6,902 nt of DNA from a bacterium (lineage in GTDB: Bacteria > Chloroflexota > Dormibacteria > Aeolococcales > Bog-877): the NCBI GenBank assembly GCA_021844355.1, contig JAKBTP010000205.1, positions 1 through 6,902 on the forward strand, read 5' to 3'. Positions 6,290-6,902 of this stretch are shown here, in pieces. Under the pieces are notes generated by a model that searched no databases, was not told the origin of the DNA, and worked only from the letters and a program-made list of their open reading frames with translations. How positions within the stretch are numbered: position 1 is the stretch's first letter; each line of letters opens with the position of its first letter. The translations under genes and the position numbers were made by a program.

Positions 6290-6296
6290 CCCGGAA

Positions 6297-6707
6297 GTGA
6301 TTGAAACAGAAGGCAGCGAGCAGGAGCGCACAGTGACCCGCGTCGATCCTGCCGGCAACGGCGAGCAGACCACAACTCGCAGCACGGCCACGGTGACGCC
6401 GATTGGTTCGCGGCTACAGAGCGCGGTCTGGCTGGCGGTCGGGATCGTGGACGTGGCCCTGGCCTTGGACTTCGTGTTCAAGCTGCTGGCCGCAGCCAAC
6501 GTCGGATTCGTCGGGTTCATCACCGGGGTCGCGGGATCTCTTAACGCGCCATTCCGAGGCGTGCTGGCGACCTCAGCACCGAGCGGGCACTACTTCGATT
6601 GGCCCGATGTGGTGGCGGTGGTCGTGTACTCGATCGCGGCCCTTGTCGTGGTCAGCCTGATCAGGATCCTGGCAGGCCGTCGTTCTCCTCAGACGAGCGG
6701 CGCCTGA
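6297..6707 (+). CDS. YggT-like small membrane protein
   Basis: The product is 136 residues from GTG at 6297. An acidic and polar N-terminus (1-38) precedes a single YggT-type unit: a hydrophobic helix at about 43-66 (AVWLAVGIVDVALALDFVFK), an amphipathic linker with N83-A-P-F86, then a second helix at about 104-124 followed by Arg residues. E. coli YggT has two such units and this protein has one, as is common in Gram-positive and high-GC bacteria. The family is membrane-bound and tied loosely to osmotic stress or cell division; the molecular function is unknown. The start is uncertain. GTG 6297 has AGGAGA (6284-6289) 7 nt upstream, GTG 6333 has AGGAG (6322-6326) 6 nt upstream, and GTG 6216 has a weaker AAAGG. 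The in-frame ATG at 6048 is rejected because the added residues look non-coding. A DUF6131-like gene follows within 90 bp, probably in the same operon. Confidence 0.72.
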   Translation: MIETEGSEQERTVTRVDPAGNGEQTTTRSTATVTPIGSRLQSAVWLAVGIVDVALALDFVFKLLAAANVGFVGFITGVAGSLNAPFRGVLATSAPSGHYFDWPDVVAVVVYSIAALVVVSLIRILAGRRSPQTSGA

Positions 6708-6796
6708 TGCCAGAGCACCGGGCTCCGGCTGGGGGACTGCGAACCCGCGCGTGGAACAGGGCTGAATCGGCTGCAGCGTTGGAGGAAGTGGCATGA
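6707..6796 (+). CDS. Possible 29-residue ORF linking two membrane-protein genes
   Basis: The ATG shares one base with the TGA of the YggT-like gene (TGATG, 6705-6709), and the TGA shares bases with the ATG of the next gene (ATGA, 6793-6796). The product begins MPEHRAPAGG and ends AALEEVA. It is polar, with no membrane segment and no recognised domain. Third-position G+C (about 64% by count) is lower than in the large genes here, which argues against long-term coding. No ribosome site precedes the ATG, so it could be translated only by coupling. It may simply be spacer. Confidence 0.2.
   Translation: MPEHRAPAGGLRTRAWNRAESAAALEEVA
6781..6786 (+). promoter_or_regulatory. Strong ribosome binding site GGAGGA
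   Basis: GGAGGA lies 6 nt before the ATG at 6793. It is the best Shine-Dalgarno in the window and fixes the start of the DUF6131-like gene. Confidence 0.75.
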
Positions 6797-6902
6797 TCGT
6801 ATTTGGCGTCATCTTGCTGATCTTGGGGTTCGTGCTGGCGATCCCCATCCTCTGGACCATCGGGGTGATCCTGGCAGTGATCGGGCTCGCTCTCTGGGTC
6901 CT
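6793..6902 (+). CDS. DUF6131-like small hydrophobic protein, 3' end missing
   Basis: Thirty-six codons are visible before the window ends. They encode an almost wholly hydrophobic sequence beginning MIVFGVILLILGFVLAIPIL and continuing through W-T-I-G to about W35. Two membrane helices flank the IPILWTIG turn. This matches my memory of the short (about 50-residue) DUF6131 hydrophobic proteins of actinobacteria, whose function is unknown; such proteins usually end soon after the second helix in a short basic tail. The ATG with GGAGGA upstream is a confident start. It lies directly downstream of the YggT-like gene on the same strand, so the two may share a transcript. Confidence 0.72.
   Translation, partial: MIVFGVILLILGFVLAIPILWTIGVILAVIGLALWV

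Larger units (their letters stand above)
5854..6296. other. 443-bp gene-poor stretch with tandem hairpins
   Basis: No recognisable protein is encoded here. Open frames exist on both strands but read as low-complexity Arg/Pro/Gly shadows. The stretch separates the minus-strand GNAT gene from the plus-strand YggT-like gene, so it must hold both promoters, but no clear -35/-10 pair stands out. It contains two hairpins (5976-5993 and 6006-6020) and a weak CGGGT/ACCCG inverted repeat (6123-6136). No tRNA, rRNA or CRISPR pattern was found. Confidence 0.6.

Noticed and set aside
6048..6296. Start of the YggT-like gene at ATG 6048
   Set aside because: The 83 added residues are low-complexity Arg/Pro/Ser sequence with no fold, and AGGAG sites point to GTG 6297 or 6333.
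5954..6523. Minus-strand 189-residue open frame covering the gene-poor stretch
   Set aside because: No domain or membrane pattern, and it lies antisense to the well-supported YggT-like gene.

Overview
This is high-GC DNA (roughly 70% G+C by eye, with G/C strongly preferred at third codon positions). It most resembles a soil-type actinobacterium or a neighbouring high-GC phylum such as Dormibacterota or Chloroflexota. The reasons are the F420/flavin luciferase-like domain, the helix-turn-helix citrate synthase paired with a second citrate synthase, apparent leaderless GTG/ATG starts, and the small hydrophobic DUF6131-like gene. The phylum cannot be fixed from the window alone.

Layout. (1) Positions 3-2418, plus strand: the end of a fusion gene (luciferase-like oxidoreductase joined to a UbiA/MenA-type prenyltransferase, cut by the window edge), followed 7 bp later by a CPBP (CAAX-protease-like) membrane protease. 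(2) Positions 2465-5177: a divergent pair of citrate-synthase-like genes. The minus-strand gene carries an N-terminal DNA-binding helix-turn-helix. The plus-strand gene carries two N-terminal CBS domains. A 55-bp AT-rich spacer separates them and holds a 16-bp palindrome, a direct repeat with 21-bp period, and two back-to-back promoters that both appear to give leaderless mRNAs. (3) Positions 5203-5853, minus strand: a GNAT acetyltransferase, converging on the CBS-citrate synthase with only 25 bp between the stops. (4) Positions 5854-6296: a gene-poor stretch with two tandem hairpins. (5) Positions 6297-6902, plus strand: a YggT-like small membrane protein and the start of a DUF6131-like hydrophobic protein (cut by the window edge), with a possible 29-codon ORF fitted exactly between them.

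How it fits together. The most system-like part is the citrate synthase pair. Known features of these families suggest that one member could bind the shared promoter through its HTH while sensing a citrate-synthase substrate or product, and that the other is an enzyme controlled by adenine nucleotides through its CBS pair. Only the domains and the operator-like DNA are seen directly; the regulatory circuit is inference. The LLM-UbiA fusion with a downstream CPBP protease points to isoprenoid quinone or prenyl-lipid chemistry at the membrane, with the exact product unknown.
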